Assembly (NCBI GenBank): GCA_947479645.1
Contig: CANKAJ010000031.1
Location: 1 to 41,692 of the forward strand
Length of the DNA: 41,692 bases
From: Betaproteobacteria bacterium
GTDB taxonomy: Bacteria > Pseudomonadota > Gammaproteobacteria > Burkholderiales > SG8-39
Reading direction: 5' to 3'
How positions within the stretch are numbered: position 1 is the first letter of the stretch; every line of letters starts with the position of its first letter. The notes under the pieces were generated by a model. That model worked only from the letters and a program-made list of their open reading frames with translations. It was not told the DNA's origin and ran no database searches. The translations under genes were made by a program, and so were the position numbers. Of the stretch, positions 34,250 to 41,692 are shown piece by piece.

Positions 34250-34786
34250 ATGTATGTAACACCGGATCAGGTTGTAGCAACAAACAAGGCCAGCGTCGAA
34301 GCTCTTATTGGCCTTGCCCACACACAGTTTGCCGCATTTGAGCGCCTTTCAGCACTGACTTTCAATGTCACGAAATCCGCGTTCGAAGACGGCATAGCCC
34401 ATACCAAAGCACTGATGGGCGCAAAGGACGTGCAGGAAATCATTAATGTCAATACCACTGCCACGCAGCCATCAATCGAAAAAGCCATCGCTTTCTCACG
34501 CAATATTTACGATGTCGCTACGCAATCACAAAGCGAACTGACGAAACTGGTTGAATCCCAAGCCGGCGAAATGAACAAGAGCATGATTGCGCTGCTAGAC
34601 AAAGTCTCCAAAGGCGCCCCGGCCGGTTCGGATGTGGCTGTAGCAGCAATGAAGCAGGCTCTGGCCGCAGCGAACACCGCCTACGAGAGTCTCACAAAAG
34701 TCGCAAAGCAGGCAGGCGAAATTGCCGAAGCCAACTTTACTGCCGCCACCACGGTAGCAAAGGGAACGAAAAAGAAAGCCTCCTAA
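34250..34786 (+). CDS. Phasin family protein (PHA granule-associated)
   Basis: 178 residues after moving the start to an ATG with AAGGAG six bases upstream. The sequence MYVTPDQVVATNKASVEALIGLAHTQFAAFERLSALT is the conserved phasin N-terminus. Long amphipathic helices with heptad-like Ala spacing follow, then an Ala/Lys-rich tail ending TTVAKGTKKKAS, probably for DNA or granule contact. Phasins coat polyhydroxyalkanoate granules and control their size. Promoter, operator candidate and intrinsic terminator are all present, so it is a monocistronic unit. No pha synthesis genes lie nearby. Confidence 0.93.
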   Translation: MYVTPDQVVATNKASVEALIGLAHTQFAAFERLSALTFNVTKSAFEDGIAHTKALMGAKDVQEIINVNTTATQPSIEKAIAFSRNIYDVATQSQSELTKLVESQAGEMNKSMIALLDKVSKGAPAGSDVAVAAMKQALAAANTAYESLTKVAKQAGEIAEANFTAATTVAKGTKKKAS

Positions 34787-34846
34787 CGTTTTCACCCGCT
34801 TAAAGCGTTCGCGGTTCCCCTCCTCCTTTCCGCGGGCGTCTTTGGG

Positions 34847-34877
34847 AAGCCCCGGCAGCAATGCCGGGGCTTTTTTT
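34847..34877 (+). terminator. Intrinsic terminator of the phasin gene
   Basis: A perfect 11-base stem (aagccccggca / tgccggggctt) with a GCAA tetraloop and a following seven-T tract, 60 bases after the phasin stop. A textbook rho-independent terminator, facing the convergent CinA-like gene. Confidence 0.92.
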
Positions 34878-34945
34878 CATTATTGCCGCCCAATTTCAAT
34901 GGAGGCGATTGCACACTCCAATGAGTGAGGTACGGGGAGGGATAT

Positions 34946-35692
34946 TTATTCCCTTACTTCCCAGACCCCCCCAAGCGAAATTACCCCCTCTTTCAGCAAG
35001 TTCATGGCCGGGACGATTTGATCGGGTGCACCCCGTACACCGAGTTCGATATGTCCTCGTTGCCCGTCCTTGCCAATCGTGGGCAGACTGAAACTCTTTA
35101 ATCCGCTGTAGCGGGCCTCTACTTCCAGCATCAGCGGAGTTATTGTGCTTTCCGCCAGACCATGCACCAACACCGATGCATCTGCCTCTGGATTGGCATT
35201 GAACATATGCGAATAACGCGTGTCCAGCACCCATTCCACCATGGGCCAGGCCATGATGGGAAAACCCGGCACAAAATGATGATCACCAATTGAAAATCCT
35301 GGTATCCGATTATGCGGATTGGGAATAATAATGGACCCAAGTGGGAATTCCCCCATCTTCAATCGCTGCGGAGTTGTCTCCGCTCCAAAACGCGCTCGTA
35401 TTTCAGCCTCCGCATCGGCATGCAGATGCAATGTGACCCCGGAGGCCATCGCCGCACATTTACGCGTGTGATCATCCGGTGTCGACCCGATTCCCCCAAA
35501 ACTGAATACGATGTCATTTGATGACAGCGTGCGTTTGAGCGTTGCAACAATGAGAGCAGGATCGTCCCCGATGTATTGGGCCCAGTCCAGATGCATGCCA
35601 CGCACCTTCAGTAGTTCGACCAACTTGGAAAAATGTTTGTCCTGACGGCGGCCGCGTGTAATTTCGTCACCGATGATTAAAGCGCCAATCAT
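34946..35692 (-). CDS. CinA-like molybdopterin-binding domain protein
   Basis: 248 residues. The N-terminal half is a MoCF/CinA-N domain: IGALIIGDEITRGRRQDKH, a sequence resembling the MogA phosphate-loop region, and FSFGGIGSTPDDHTRKC, the signature of the family. The C-terminal third (from about 150) is a less conserved alpha/beta part. CinA-related proteins include nicotinamide mononucleotide deamidases and pyrophosphatases; this one lacks the C-terminal deamidase domain, so its reaction is not certain. It overlaps the EI24 gene by four bases (ATGA), an arrangement indicating coupled translation. Confidence 0.85.
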   Translation of the reverse strand: MIGALIIGDEITRGRRQDKHFSKLVELLKVRGMHLDWAQYIGDDPALIVATLKRTLSSNDIVFSFGGIGSTPDDHTRKCAAMASGVTLHLHADAEAEIRARFGAETTPQRLKMGEFPLGSIIIPNPHNRIPGFSIGDHHFVPGFPIMAWPMVEWVLDTRYSHMFNANPEADASVLVHGLAESTITPLMLEVEARYSGLKSFSLPTIGKDGQRGHIELGVRGAPDQIVPAMNLLKEGVISLGGVWEVRE

Positions 35693-36450
35693 GTAATCGA
35701 CTCTCCTTCAAATACCCGTGTTGACTGCCCAGCCAGTGGGTGCGCACGCATTCTGGACAGACGTGTCAGCCCAAAATGAATAAAGACCAGCCCACCGTAC
35801 ACCGGCGAAAAAAATCCCAGCAATGGCACATGCGCTGCAAAAGCCACGCAAACACCAAGACCGAATAGCGTCCAGCGATCCTCACGAACAATGCGCTTGA
35901 TTTCATCCACACCCGCATGTTCAGCAAGTGCGTCGAAGCGGAACACCCGGGCGTTCAAATATCCAAGTAGTCCAATTGAAAGCAAGGGCCATAGCGGAAC
36001 AAAAAACCACAGCGGCAGCGTCACGGCGACGAGCAGCAGGAACCAACACAGTGCCGCGATACCGTTCCATGCACTGCCCGAAAAAGTGCCGCCACGATAT
36101 TTCTCCAGTTGCGGATAATTGCGCGCGCCAATATGCGAAACCATGATCGGCATGGCGAAAATACCGGTCACCAGAATTATTGTGATCAGAACCACCGGCA
36201 TCAGCGCGGCGACTAATACCACCACCGCCGAGTGCGCCGCGATCAATGTCAACGGCCAATACGCTAGCAACCATTGCAACGTATCCCAGTTTCGCATCTG
36301 GATGTCTATCCATGCCACCGCCTGCCCCCAGAACATCAAAGCCGCAAGCAACCAGATGGCAACGGCTACTGCCACCGGGACCAGCATGAGCGCGAGCATT
36401 TTCGGATGTAGCAGGCTGGTAAAGGCCCTCGACAATACAGTGAACATCAA
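35689..36450 (-). CDS. EI24-domain membrane protein (CysZ-like)
   Basis: 253 residues with six hydrophobic segments: 15-45, 68-100, 100-115, 130-150, 152-170 and 195-220. The sequence LSRAFTSLLHPKMLALMLVPVAV at the start and the RFDALAEHAGVDEIKRIVREDRW segment after the second half fit the EI24/CysZ superfamily. CysZ is a sulfate uptake protein, but many EI24 proteins have no known role, and no cysteine-synthesis genes lie near. It is translated in tandem with the CinA-like gene through ATGA. A small candidate frame ends 32 bases upstream on the same strand. Confidence 0.82.
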   Translation of the reverse strand: MMFTVLSRAFTSLLHPKMLALMLVPVAVAVAIWLLAALMFWGQAVAWIDIQMRNWDTLQWLLAYWPLTLIAAHSAVVVLVAALMPVVLITIILVTGIFAMPIMVSHIGARNYPQLEKYRGGTFSGSAWNGIAALCWFLLLVAVTLPLWFFVPLWPLLSIGLLGYLNARVFRFDALAEHAGVDEIKRIVREDRWTLFGLGVCVAFAAHVPLLGFFSPVYGGLVFIHFGLTRLSRMRAHPLAGQSTRVFEGESIT

Positions 36451-36482
36451 TGCATCCTCTTTCCCGCAAATTGTTTGCCAGA

Positions 36483-36731
36483 TTATATCGACGATACTGG
36501 CGTGTCAGACGCAATCTGGCGCCACACTTGCAACACAGATTGCGCCACCTTGGTGCGGTCCTCACCGCCCCGGTGCGCCATCACCCAATTCATCCGCCAC
36601 CTACTGATACTGGCAAAGATATCGGACGCAGTGCACATTCCGCCTGTGCCTTCGCTACCGATGAAAATGATTGCGCACGCATTCATTTCCAAAGAAATTA
36701 CGCCCGATTCAAAGCGTAAAGCAGCGGCCAT
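36483..36731 (-). CDS. Candidate small hypothetical protein (82 aa), uncertain
   Basis: An open frame upstream of the EI24 gene on the same strand. The ATG at 36729-36731 has GGAG three bases before it. The product is AALRFESGVISLEMNACAII at the N-terminus and GGEDRTKVAQSVLQVWRQIA at the end. Codon choice looks protein-like and it fills an otherwise empty 443-base gap, but I do not recognise it. It may be a shadow. Evidence is limited to the ATG, a short-spaced Shine-Dalgarno and the absence of stops. Confidence 0.35.
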   Translation of the reverse strand: MAAALRFESGVISLEMNACAIIFIGSEGTGGMCTASDIFASISRWRMNWVMAHRGGEDRTKVAQSVLQVWRQIASDTPVSSI

Positions 36732-36813
36732 TAGCTCCAATGATGATTATCGTTTCAGAGCTTGCTCGGCGTCATAGTAAGACACAACTCTGAACAATCA
36801 ACAGGCATGATTA

Positions 36814-36824
36814 TTGCAACGCAA
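36814..36824. promoter_or_regulatory. TTGC-N3-GCAA inverted repeat, second copy
   Basis: Identical 11-mer (ttgcaacgcaa) to the one over the phasin transcription start, here about 80 bases upstream of the YqgE start. Shared regulation of the two genes is possible but only inferred. Confidence 0.35.
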
Positions 36825-36893
36825 CAGGCAGTAACGTACTTGGTTCAACCTGTTAGGTCTTTACACATCGCCGTTGCTCAAGGAGACGCCATC

Positions 36894-37505
36894 ATGTCGC
36901 TTGTAATTCATCGATCGGTAATGAATTTCCTCGTCTGCATGATCACGCTCCTGAGTGCGAGTACACCGGCGCTTGCCATGGAATTCGAGGAGGAAAGCGC
37001 CATCCTCGTCGCCCGTCCGGAATTGGGGCAGGATGCAATGTACGGATCCACCATCGTGGTGACCAAGCCCATGCCCGACGGCAGTTCGCTGGGATTCATC
37101 ATCAACAAGCCGACTCCGGTAACGCTGGGCCAATTATTTCCGAAGCATGCCCCTTCTTTGAAAGTGCCTGGCCCGATCTTTCTGGGCGGCCCCATCGGTA
37201 CCGACCTGATATTCGCACTTGTGCAAAGACACGACAGTCCCGGTGCGGGCTCCATCCAGATCGCCCCAGACCTGTTCCTCGCCATACAAAGCGATACCGT
37301 CGACCGGATCATCGAATCTGAATCCGACCACGCTCGCTTTTTTGCCGGGATGGTGGTGTGGCGACCCGGCGAACTGGACGATGAATTGAAGCGTGGTCTA
37401 TGGTATGAAATGGAACCCGACAGCCGACTGGTGCTACGCAAGAAGACTGAGGGACTTTGGGAGGAACTCTTGCATCGATCCGAAATGGACGCAAATTCGA
37501 TCTAA
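36894..37505 (+). CDS. YqgE/AlgH-family protein with N-terminal signal peptide
   Basis: 203 residues after moving the start to the ATG preceded by AAGGAGA (spacing seven). The YqgE/AlgH (DUF179) body has the family patterns SILVARPELGQDAMYGSTIV, LGFIINKPTPVTLGQLFP, PIFLGGPIGTDLIF, FFAGMVVWRPGELDDELKRG and a closing LW-EL pair. Unlike classic cytosolic YqgE, it opens with a signal-peptide-like segment, MSLVIHRSVMNFLVCMITLLSASTPALA, with a possible cleavage after ALA. If real, the protein would be exported to the periplasm. Function of the family is not established. It stands alone, divergent from EI24. Confidence 0.85.
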   Translation: MSLVIHRSVMNFLVCMITLLSASTPALAMEFEEESAILVARPELGQDAMYGSTIVVTKPMPDGSSLGFIINKPTPVTLGQLFPKHAPSLKVPGPIFLGGPIGTDLIFALVQRHDSPGAGSIQIAPDLFLAIQSDTVDRIIESESDHARFFAGMVVWRPGELDDELKRGLWYEMEPDSRLVLRKKTEGLWEELLHRSEMDANSI

Positions 37506-37712
37506 CTCGGTGCCCCAGACCGATGAACACCTGACTGATTTCATCGCGCCAATGACCAAGCACTAGCGACTGCAATTCTTTCATTCCTATACTATTCGCC
37601 TGATCAATGTCCCGGACACGGGCAAAACTGCGGCACATCGAGTTGCGGCTGCAGACTCTCCCTCCACGATGGCGAAAATGAGGAATCGTCAAATGAATCA
37701 CACGGTGATGAC

Positions 37713-38696
37713 ATGAGATTACGACGCCTGTTTATTTCATTTTTCAGCGCATCCGTCTGTATTTGTACGCAATACCCCGCAATTGCGCAGGACACAGCAG
37801 ATTACCCGTCAAAACCTGTGCGCATCATCGTGGCACAAGCCACAGGTGGCGGCACCGACATACAGGCACGCTTGTTCTCCGCCAAACTCAGCGAAAACCT
37901 GGGCAGACAATTTCTTGTCGAGAATCGAATTGGCGCAGGCAATACCATCGGATTTGGCTACGTAGCCAAGGCGGCCCCGGATGGCTATACGCTGGCAGCC
38001 ATTACACCCAGCTTCACGTTTTCACCAGCCCTGTACAGGAATCTGCCTTATGACCCTGTGAAGGACTTCGCGCCGATTTCCAACGTAACCCAGGCGCCTT
38101 ATTTGCTGCTCATCAACCCTGCGCTGCCCGCAAAGTCGGTCAGGGAATGGGTCGCACTGGCAAAAACGCGCCCCGGTCAACTCAATGCCGGTGTCGGTGG
38201 CGCCGGTAGTTTCACGCATCTCGCAATGGCCTGGCTTGCTGATCTTACCAATGTCGAGATCGCCTACATTCCCTACAAAGGCACCGGACCGGTACTGGTT
38301 GATTTAATGGCCGGACAACTGCATATGACCTTTGGTAATGTGCTGTCATCGCTGCCTTACGTCAAGAATGGCAAAATGCGCGCGCTGGCGACCAGCATGC
38401 ACACGCGCTCTGCGATACTGCCCGAACTGCCCACCATTGCAGAAGCCGGCGTAACCGGCTATGACCTGAACACTTGGCACGGCTGGGCAGCTCCGGCCGG
38501 AACATCACCCGCCATTGTCAGCAAAATGTCGCTAGAGCTTGCCAAAGTGGTCAGGTCACCGTCGATTTCGGAGCAACTCGCTGCCGATGGAGGAGAGCCC
38601 GTGGGCAGCACGCCTGACGAATTCCGCAAACTCATCCTTTCGGAGATCGCGCGCTGGCGCAAAGTCGTATCCAAATCGCGCATTACGGTCGAATAG
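37713..38696 (+). CDS. Bug/TctC-family periplasmic solute-binding protein
   Basis: 327 residues. An N-terminal signal peptide (RRLFISFFSASVCICTQYPAIAQ) precedes DYPSKPVRIIVAQATGGGTDIQAR, then FLVENRIGAGNTIGFGYVAKAAPDGYTL, IPYKGTGPVLVDLMAGQLHM and RSAILPELPTIAEAGVTGYD, all characteristic of Bug proteins. It is more distant from the two that follow, so it is not part of their duplication. No TctAB membrane genes lie beside it. Bound ligand unknown. A perfect 8-bp hairpin follows its stop. Confidence 0.93.
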   Translation: MRLRRLFISFFSASVCICTQYPAIAQDTADYPSKPVRIIVAQATGGGTDIQARLFSAKLSENLGRQFLVENRIGAGNTIGFGYVAKAAPDGYTLAAITPSFTFSPALYRNLPYDPVKDFAPISNVTQAPYLLLINPALPAKSVREWVALAKTRPGQLNAGVGGAGSFTHLAMAWLADLTNVEIAYIPYKGTGPVLVDLMAGQLHMTFGNVLSSLPYVKNGKMRALATSMHTRSAILPELPTIAEAGVTGYDLNTWHGWAAPAGTSPAIVSKMSLELAKVVRSPSISEQLAADGGEPVGSTPDEFRKLILSEIARWRKVVSKSRITVE

Positions 38697-38716
38697 CGGC
38701 AGTCATACGCCGCTAT
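38693..38716 (+). repeat. Hairpin downstream of first Bug gene of the trio
   Basis: Arms atagcggc and gccgctat flank an 8-base loop, beginning within the stop codon. No T-tract follows, so it is more likely an mRNA-stabilising or attenuating element than a terminator. Confidence 0.5.
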
Positions 38717-38777
38717 AGCACGCCACCAAACCGGATTACAATCCCTCAGGAACAGAACACCATATTTGGGAGTCCAC

Positions 38778-39752
38778 ATGAAATCCAGAAATAGTATTGT
38801 CCACGCAATCGCAGCCACCACCCTGCTGTTCGCAGCAGCGGCATCAGCTCAGGAATATCCAACCCGCCCCGTACGCCTTGTTGTTCCCTATGTCTCGGGT
38901 GGCAGCACGGACATTATTGGCCGGACCATGGCCCACCAGTTGAGTGAAATGTGGGGTCAGTCCGTGCTGGTGGACAACCGCGGCGGCGGCGCAACCATCA
39001 TCGGCACAGATGTCGTAGCCAAGGCAACTCCAGATGGGCACACCCTGTCGGTAACAACAGCCGCTTACTCAATAAACCCGATGCTTTTTGCCGGCAAGCT
39101 GCCCTACGATTCGGCAAAGGATCTGGCGCACATCATGCTGATCAATACTTCGCCGTTGATCTTGGTGGTACCTACCAGTCTGCCAGTGAATTCGGTACGT
39201 GAACTTCTCGCGCTTGCCAAGTCCAAGGGTGGTCAGATGAACTATGGCTCCTCCGGTGTCGGTGGTGCTGGACACCTGTCGGGCGAATTGTTCAATATGC
39301 TGGGCGAGGTGAAGACCCAGCACATCCCTTATAAGGGCAATGCACCAGCGCTGACCGACCTGATGGCCGGCCGGGTCGATTTCGTCTTTAATGGCACCAC
39401 GTCGGTGCTTGGACTGATTCAGGGTGGCAAACTGCGCGCCCTGGGCGCCTCCAGCCTGAAGCGCGTCAGCGCACTGCCCGATGTCCCAACCCTGGACGAA
39501 GCGGGACTGAAGGGATACTCCTCGGTGGCCTGGAACGGACTAAGCACGCCGGCCAAAACCCCTGCAGGAATCATCAACAAGATCAATTCCGATGCCAACA
39601 AGGCCCTTGCCTCTGCGGAGATGCAGCAACGATTGAAAAACGACGGTTCGGAATCCGCGGGAGGAACGGCTGCACAATTCCAGACCTTCATCCAGGATGA
39701 GACCACCAAGTGGACAAAGGTCATCAAGGTGGCCAATATCAAACCGGAATAA
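38778..39752 (+). CDS. Bug/TctC-family periplasmic solute-binding protein (tandem paralogue A)
   Basis: 324 residues from the ATG with TGGGAG six bases upstream. It has a signal peptide (KSRNSIVHAIAATTLLFAAAASAQ), then EYPTRPVRLVVPYVSGGSTDIIGRTMAHQL, VLVDNRGGGATIIGTDVVAKATPDGHTL, and KTQHIPYKGNAPALTDLMAGRV. It is closely related along its full length to the next gene, same length to the residue. Such paralogues may bind different carboxylates or share one transporter, unknown here. It probably cotranscribes with its copy. Confidence 0.94.
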   Translation: MKSRNSIVHAIAATTLLFAAAASAQEYPTRPVRLVVPYVSGGSTDIIGRTMAHQLSEMWGQSVLVDNRGGGATIIGTDVVAKATPDGHTLSVTTAAYSINPMLFAGKLPYDSAKDLAHIMLINTSPLILVVPTSLPVNSVRELLALAKSKGGQMNYGSSGVGGAGHLSGELFNMLGEVKTQHIPYKGNAPALTDLMAGRVDFVFNGTTSVLGLIQGGKLRALGASSLKRVSALPDVPTLDEAGLKGYSSVAWNGLSTPAKTPAGIINKINSDANKALASAEMQQRLKNDGSESAGGTAAQFQTFIQDETTKWTKVIKVANIKPE

Positions 39753-39778
39753 GCGCGCTTTCGGGCAAAATCTCAAAC

Positions 39779-39798
39779 GGGCCGCACATGTGCGGCCC
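39779..39798 (+). repeat. Perfect 20-bp palindrome between Bug paralogues
   Basis: gggccgcacatgtgcggccc is a self-complementary GC-rich sequence beginning 27 bases after the stop of paralogue A. No T-tract follows. With the hairpin at 39806-39830 it forms a two-stem element in the transcript between the two genes. Confidence 0.65.
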
Positions 39799-39805
39799 TC
39801 GTCAT

Positions 39806-39830
39806 TGACGCCAGGTCCCACCTGGCGTCA
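39806..39830 (+). repeat. Second perfect hairpin just before paralogue B
   Basis: An 11-base stem (tgacgccaggt / acctggcgtca) with a CCC loop ends three bases before the TGGAG ribosome-binding site of the next gene. It could control translation or processing of paralogue B. Confidence 0.65.
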
Positions 39831-39843
39831 CCTGGAGACAACA

Positions 39844-40818
39844 ATGAAATTCACAACCGCATTGCTTCGAATACTTGCAGTGACTGGCACACTGGCGACA
39901 GGATTGGCAGCCGGACAAAGTTTCCCGACCAAACCGGTTCGCCTGATCGTGCCGCTTTCCGCAGGCGGCAGCACTGACATCATTGCGCGCACCATGGCGC
40001 AGAAGTTGATGGAGACCTGGGGACAGTCCGTGCTGGTCGAAAACCGCACCGGTGGTGCAACCATGATCGGCACGGATGCTGTCGCCAAGGCAGCCCCGGA
40101 TGGTCATACCATGCTAGTGACTCCGGCACCGTTTTCCGTCAACCCGACGCTGTTGGCTGGAAAACTGCCGTACGACACAGCCAAAGACTTCGCGCCGGTG
40201 GTGCTAATCAACACCTCCCCCTTGGTGCTGGTGGTGCACCCCGAGGTACCGGCAAAAACGGTGAAGGAACTGATTGCACTGGCAAAGGCGCAACAGGGCA
40301 AGATGAACTACGGATCATCAACTGTGGGTGGGTCCGGGCACCTGTCGGCCGAATTGCTCAATATGATGGGCGATGTTAAGACACAACACATTCCCTACAA
40401 GGGCAACGCACCTGCGCTGACAGACCTGATGGCGGGACGCGTCACATTCGTATTCAATGGCACGACCTCTGTGCTGGCGCTGATACAGTCCGGAAAATTA
40501 CGCGCGCTTGGCGTCACCAGCCTCACCCGCGTCAGCGCGCTGCCCGATATACCAACCATGGACGAAGCAGGCCTCAAAGGATTCTCGGCAACGGCCTGGA
40601 ACGGACTGACGGCTCCGGCTAAAACACCTCTGTCCATCATCACCAAGATCAATGTTGATGCCAACAAGGCCATCGTTTCCGCGGAAATGCTACAGCGTCT
40701 GAAGAATGACGGTTCAGAAGCCGGAGGCGGCACACCCCAGCAGTTCGACACCTTTATCAAGGAGGAAATGGCCAAGTGGGCCAAGGTCATAAAACTGGGG
40801 AATATTCAGCCTGAATAA
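39844..40818 (+). CDS. Bug/TctC-family periplasmic solute-binding protein (tandem paralogue B)
   Basis: 324 residues. Its ATG has TGGAG about seven bases upstream; a far-upstream in-frame ATG lies inside paralogue A. It has a signal peptide (LLRILAVTGTLATGLAAGQ), then SFPTKPVRLIVPLSAGGSTDIIAR, TGGATMIGTDAVAKAAPDGHTM, KTQHIPYKGNAPALTDLMAG and VSALPDIPTMDEAGLKGF. This and the previous gene are exactly the same length and match at most positions in the segments compared, so a recent tandem duplication is likely. The SDR gene follows 70 bases later. Confidence 0.94.
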   Translation: MKFTTALLRILAVTGTLATGLAAGQSFPTKPVRLIVPLSAGGSTDIIARTMAQKLMETWGQSVLVENRTGGATMIGTDAVAKAAPDGHTMLVTPAPFSVNPTLLAGKLPYDTAKDFAPVVLINTSPLVLVVHPEVPAKTVKELIALAKAQQGKMNYGSSTVGGSGHLSAELLNMMGDVKTQHIPYKGNAPALTDLMAGRVTFVFNGTTSVLALIQSGKLRALGVTSLTRVSALPDIPTMDEAGLKGFSATAWNGLTAPAKTPLSIITKINVDANKAIVSAEMLQRLKNDGSEAGGGTPQQFDTFIKEEMAKWAKVIKLGNIQPE

Positions 40819-40888
40819 AAGCAGGGCACGCTGATACACAATGGCATCGAGCCAGACATCAACAACAAACACCGCAAGGAGATTCACA

Positions 40889-41692
40889 ATGGATCTGGAA
40901 CTCAAAGGCAAGAGAGCGCTCGTCACCGGCGGCAGCCGTGGCATCGGCAAGGCCATTGCGCGCGAACTGGGGCGTGAAGGCGCGGATGTTGCGATTCTGG
41001 CTCGCGATGCAAAATTGCTGGAATCCACCGCAGCTGAATTAGCCAGGGAAACCGGCCGTAAAGTCGTCTACGTGGTAGCCGACACCACCAGTGACGATCA
41101 AGTAAAACAAGCTTTTGCCGAGGCGGCAAAGCAGCTTGGAGGCGGCATCGACATATTGATCAATGCTGCTGCCCAGCCGGGGGGGTACGGCACACCACCA
41201 AAGCTTGAGGCGATGACCGGCGCTTTCTTCCAGAGCGAAATGGATACCAAGGTCATGGGCTATATCCGTTGCGCGCGTGAAGCTGCTCCTCATATGAAAC
41301 AACAGAAATGGGGACGCATCATCAATGTCAGCGGGCTTGCCGCGCGCCAATCCGGAAACATGGTCGGCAGCATGCGTAATGTCTCGGTCGCCGCGCTGAG
41401 CAAAAACCTTGCTGACGAACTGGGACCCAGTGGCATCAATGTCACCGTCGTGCATCCCGGCACAACACGCACCGAGCGCACCGCCGACAAGATCCGCAAG
41501 CAGGCCGCAGCCCAGGATATCAGCGAAGCGGCGGCGGAAAAAAACATGGCCGATGGAAACTCCATCAAATACCTGGTAGATGCGCGCGAAGTCGCTTACG
41601 TCGTCACCTTTCTTTCATCGCCAAAGTCAATCGCCATCAACGGCGACACCATTGCGGCGGGTGGCGGCTCGGGGCGGGCCATCCACTACTAG
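40889..41692 (+). CDS. SDR-family protein lacking the YxxxK active-site pair
   Basis: 267 residues; the ATG has AAGGAG seven bases upstream. The nucleotide-binding motif is TGGSRGIG (13-20), followed by NAAAQ at 92-96 for the NNAG-type motif. Ser148 (INVS) corresponds to the catalytic Ser, but the positions where Tyr and Lys of YxxxK are expected (161 and 165) hold Ser and Val, in GSMRNVSVAAL. Position 121, where the conserved Asn often sits, is Lys. It is therefore unlikely to catalyse by the classical SDR mechanism. The context beside Bug proteins hints at oxidation or modification of an imported carboxylate, inferred only. The window ends at the stop. Confidence 0.85.
   Translation: MDLELKGKRALVTGGSRGIGKAIARELGREGADVAILARDAKLLESTAAELARETGRKVVYVVADTTSDDQVKQAFAEAAKQLGGGIDILINAAAQPGGYGTPPKLEAMTGAFFQSEMDTKVMGYIRCAREAAPHMKQQKWGRIINVSGLAARQSGNMVGSMRNVSVAALSKNLADELGPSGINVTVVHPGTTRTERTADKIRKQAAAQDISEAAAEKNMADGNSIKYLVDAREVAYVVTFLSSPKSIAINGDTIAAGGGSGRAIHY

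Larger units (their letters stand above)
36451..36893. other. Gap upstream of YqgE (443 bp)
   Basis: Apart from the small candidate frame above, it contains the second copy of TTGCAACGCAA at 36814-36824 and the Shine-Dalgarno AAGGAGA of the YqgE gene. No clear promoter or terminator was found. Confidence 0.4.

Overview
The window looks like a chromosomal segment of a betaproteobacterium, most likely Burkholderiales-like. Pointers are the four Bug/TctC-type solute-binding proteins (a family greatly expanded in that order), a phasin (polyhydroxyalkanoate granule protein), the radC-rpmB-rpmG arrangement, sucC-sucD, GluQ-type tRNA(Asp) synthetase, an EI24 membrane protein and YqgE/AlgH. No species is claimed. 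Sampled by eye, the left third is more AT-rich than the right end. No tRNA, rRNA or CRISPR array was seen.

Region 1 (1-1.8 kb): the 3' end of an IS5-type transposase with a probable IS end, a GT-B-like glycosyltransferase, and a small unrecognised protein. Region 2 (1.85-14.8 kb): eight consecutive minus-strand signalling genes, the most striking part of the window. In transcription order they are a CHASE2-TPR-Ser/Thr kinase, a PP2C phosphatase, a two-FHA protein, a CHASE2-adenylate cyclase, a metallo-beta-lactamase-fold class II type cyclic-nucleotide phosphodiesterase, a two-cNMP-domain/rhodanese fusion, a GAF-PilB/GspE-type secretion ATPase, and a GAF-HD-GYP phosphodiesterase. Together they supply writer, eraser and reader for Ser/Thr phosphorylation and for cAMP. 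The likely outputs are a type IV pilus/type II secretion-like motor and c-di-GMP turnover. A 707-bp gap with a perfect 26-bp palindrome lies upstream.

Region 3 (15.5-24.3 kb): a membrane-anchored spermidine-synthase-like protein, sucCD, a Bug protein, glycerol kinase, RadC, and ribosomal proteins L28 and L33, closed by an unusually long bidirectional terminator. Region 4 (24.3-33.9 kb): mostly minus-strand housekeeping and stress genes (acyl desaturase, MscS channel, RsmB-type rRNA methyltransferase, DUF3108 protein, PurN, DoxX, pirin, thioredoxin), plus GluQ on the plus strand and an EamA exporter. A C-terminal remnant of a KefB/KefC antiporter is wedged between doxX and purN, and a ten-C tract sits in the thioredoxin promoter.

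Region 5 (34-41.7 kb): a phasin with a good sigma70 promoter and terminator, a CinA-like molybdopterin-binding protein overlapping an EI24 protein, a YqgE paralogue that appears to be exported, three consecutive Bug proteins (two of them a tandem duplicate of identical length separated by two perfect hairpins), and an SDR protein lacking the usual YxxxK catalytic pair. Many starts were moved to internal codons where a Shine-Dalgarno sequence and family alignment agreed.
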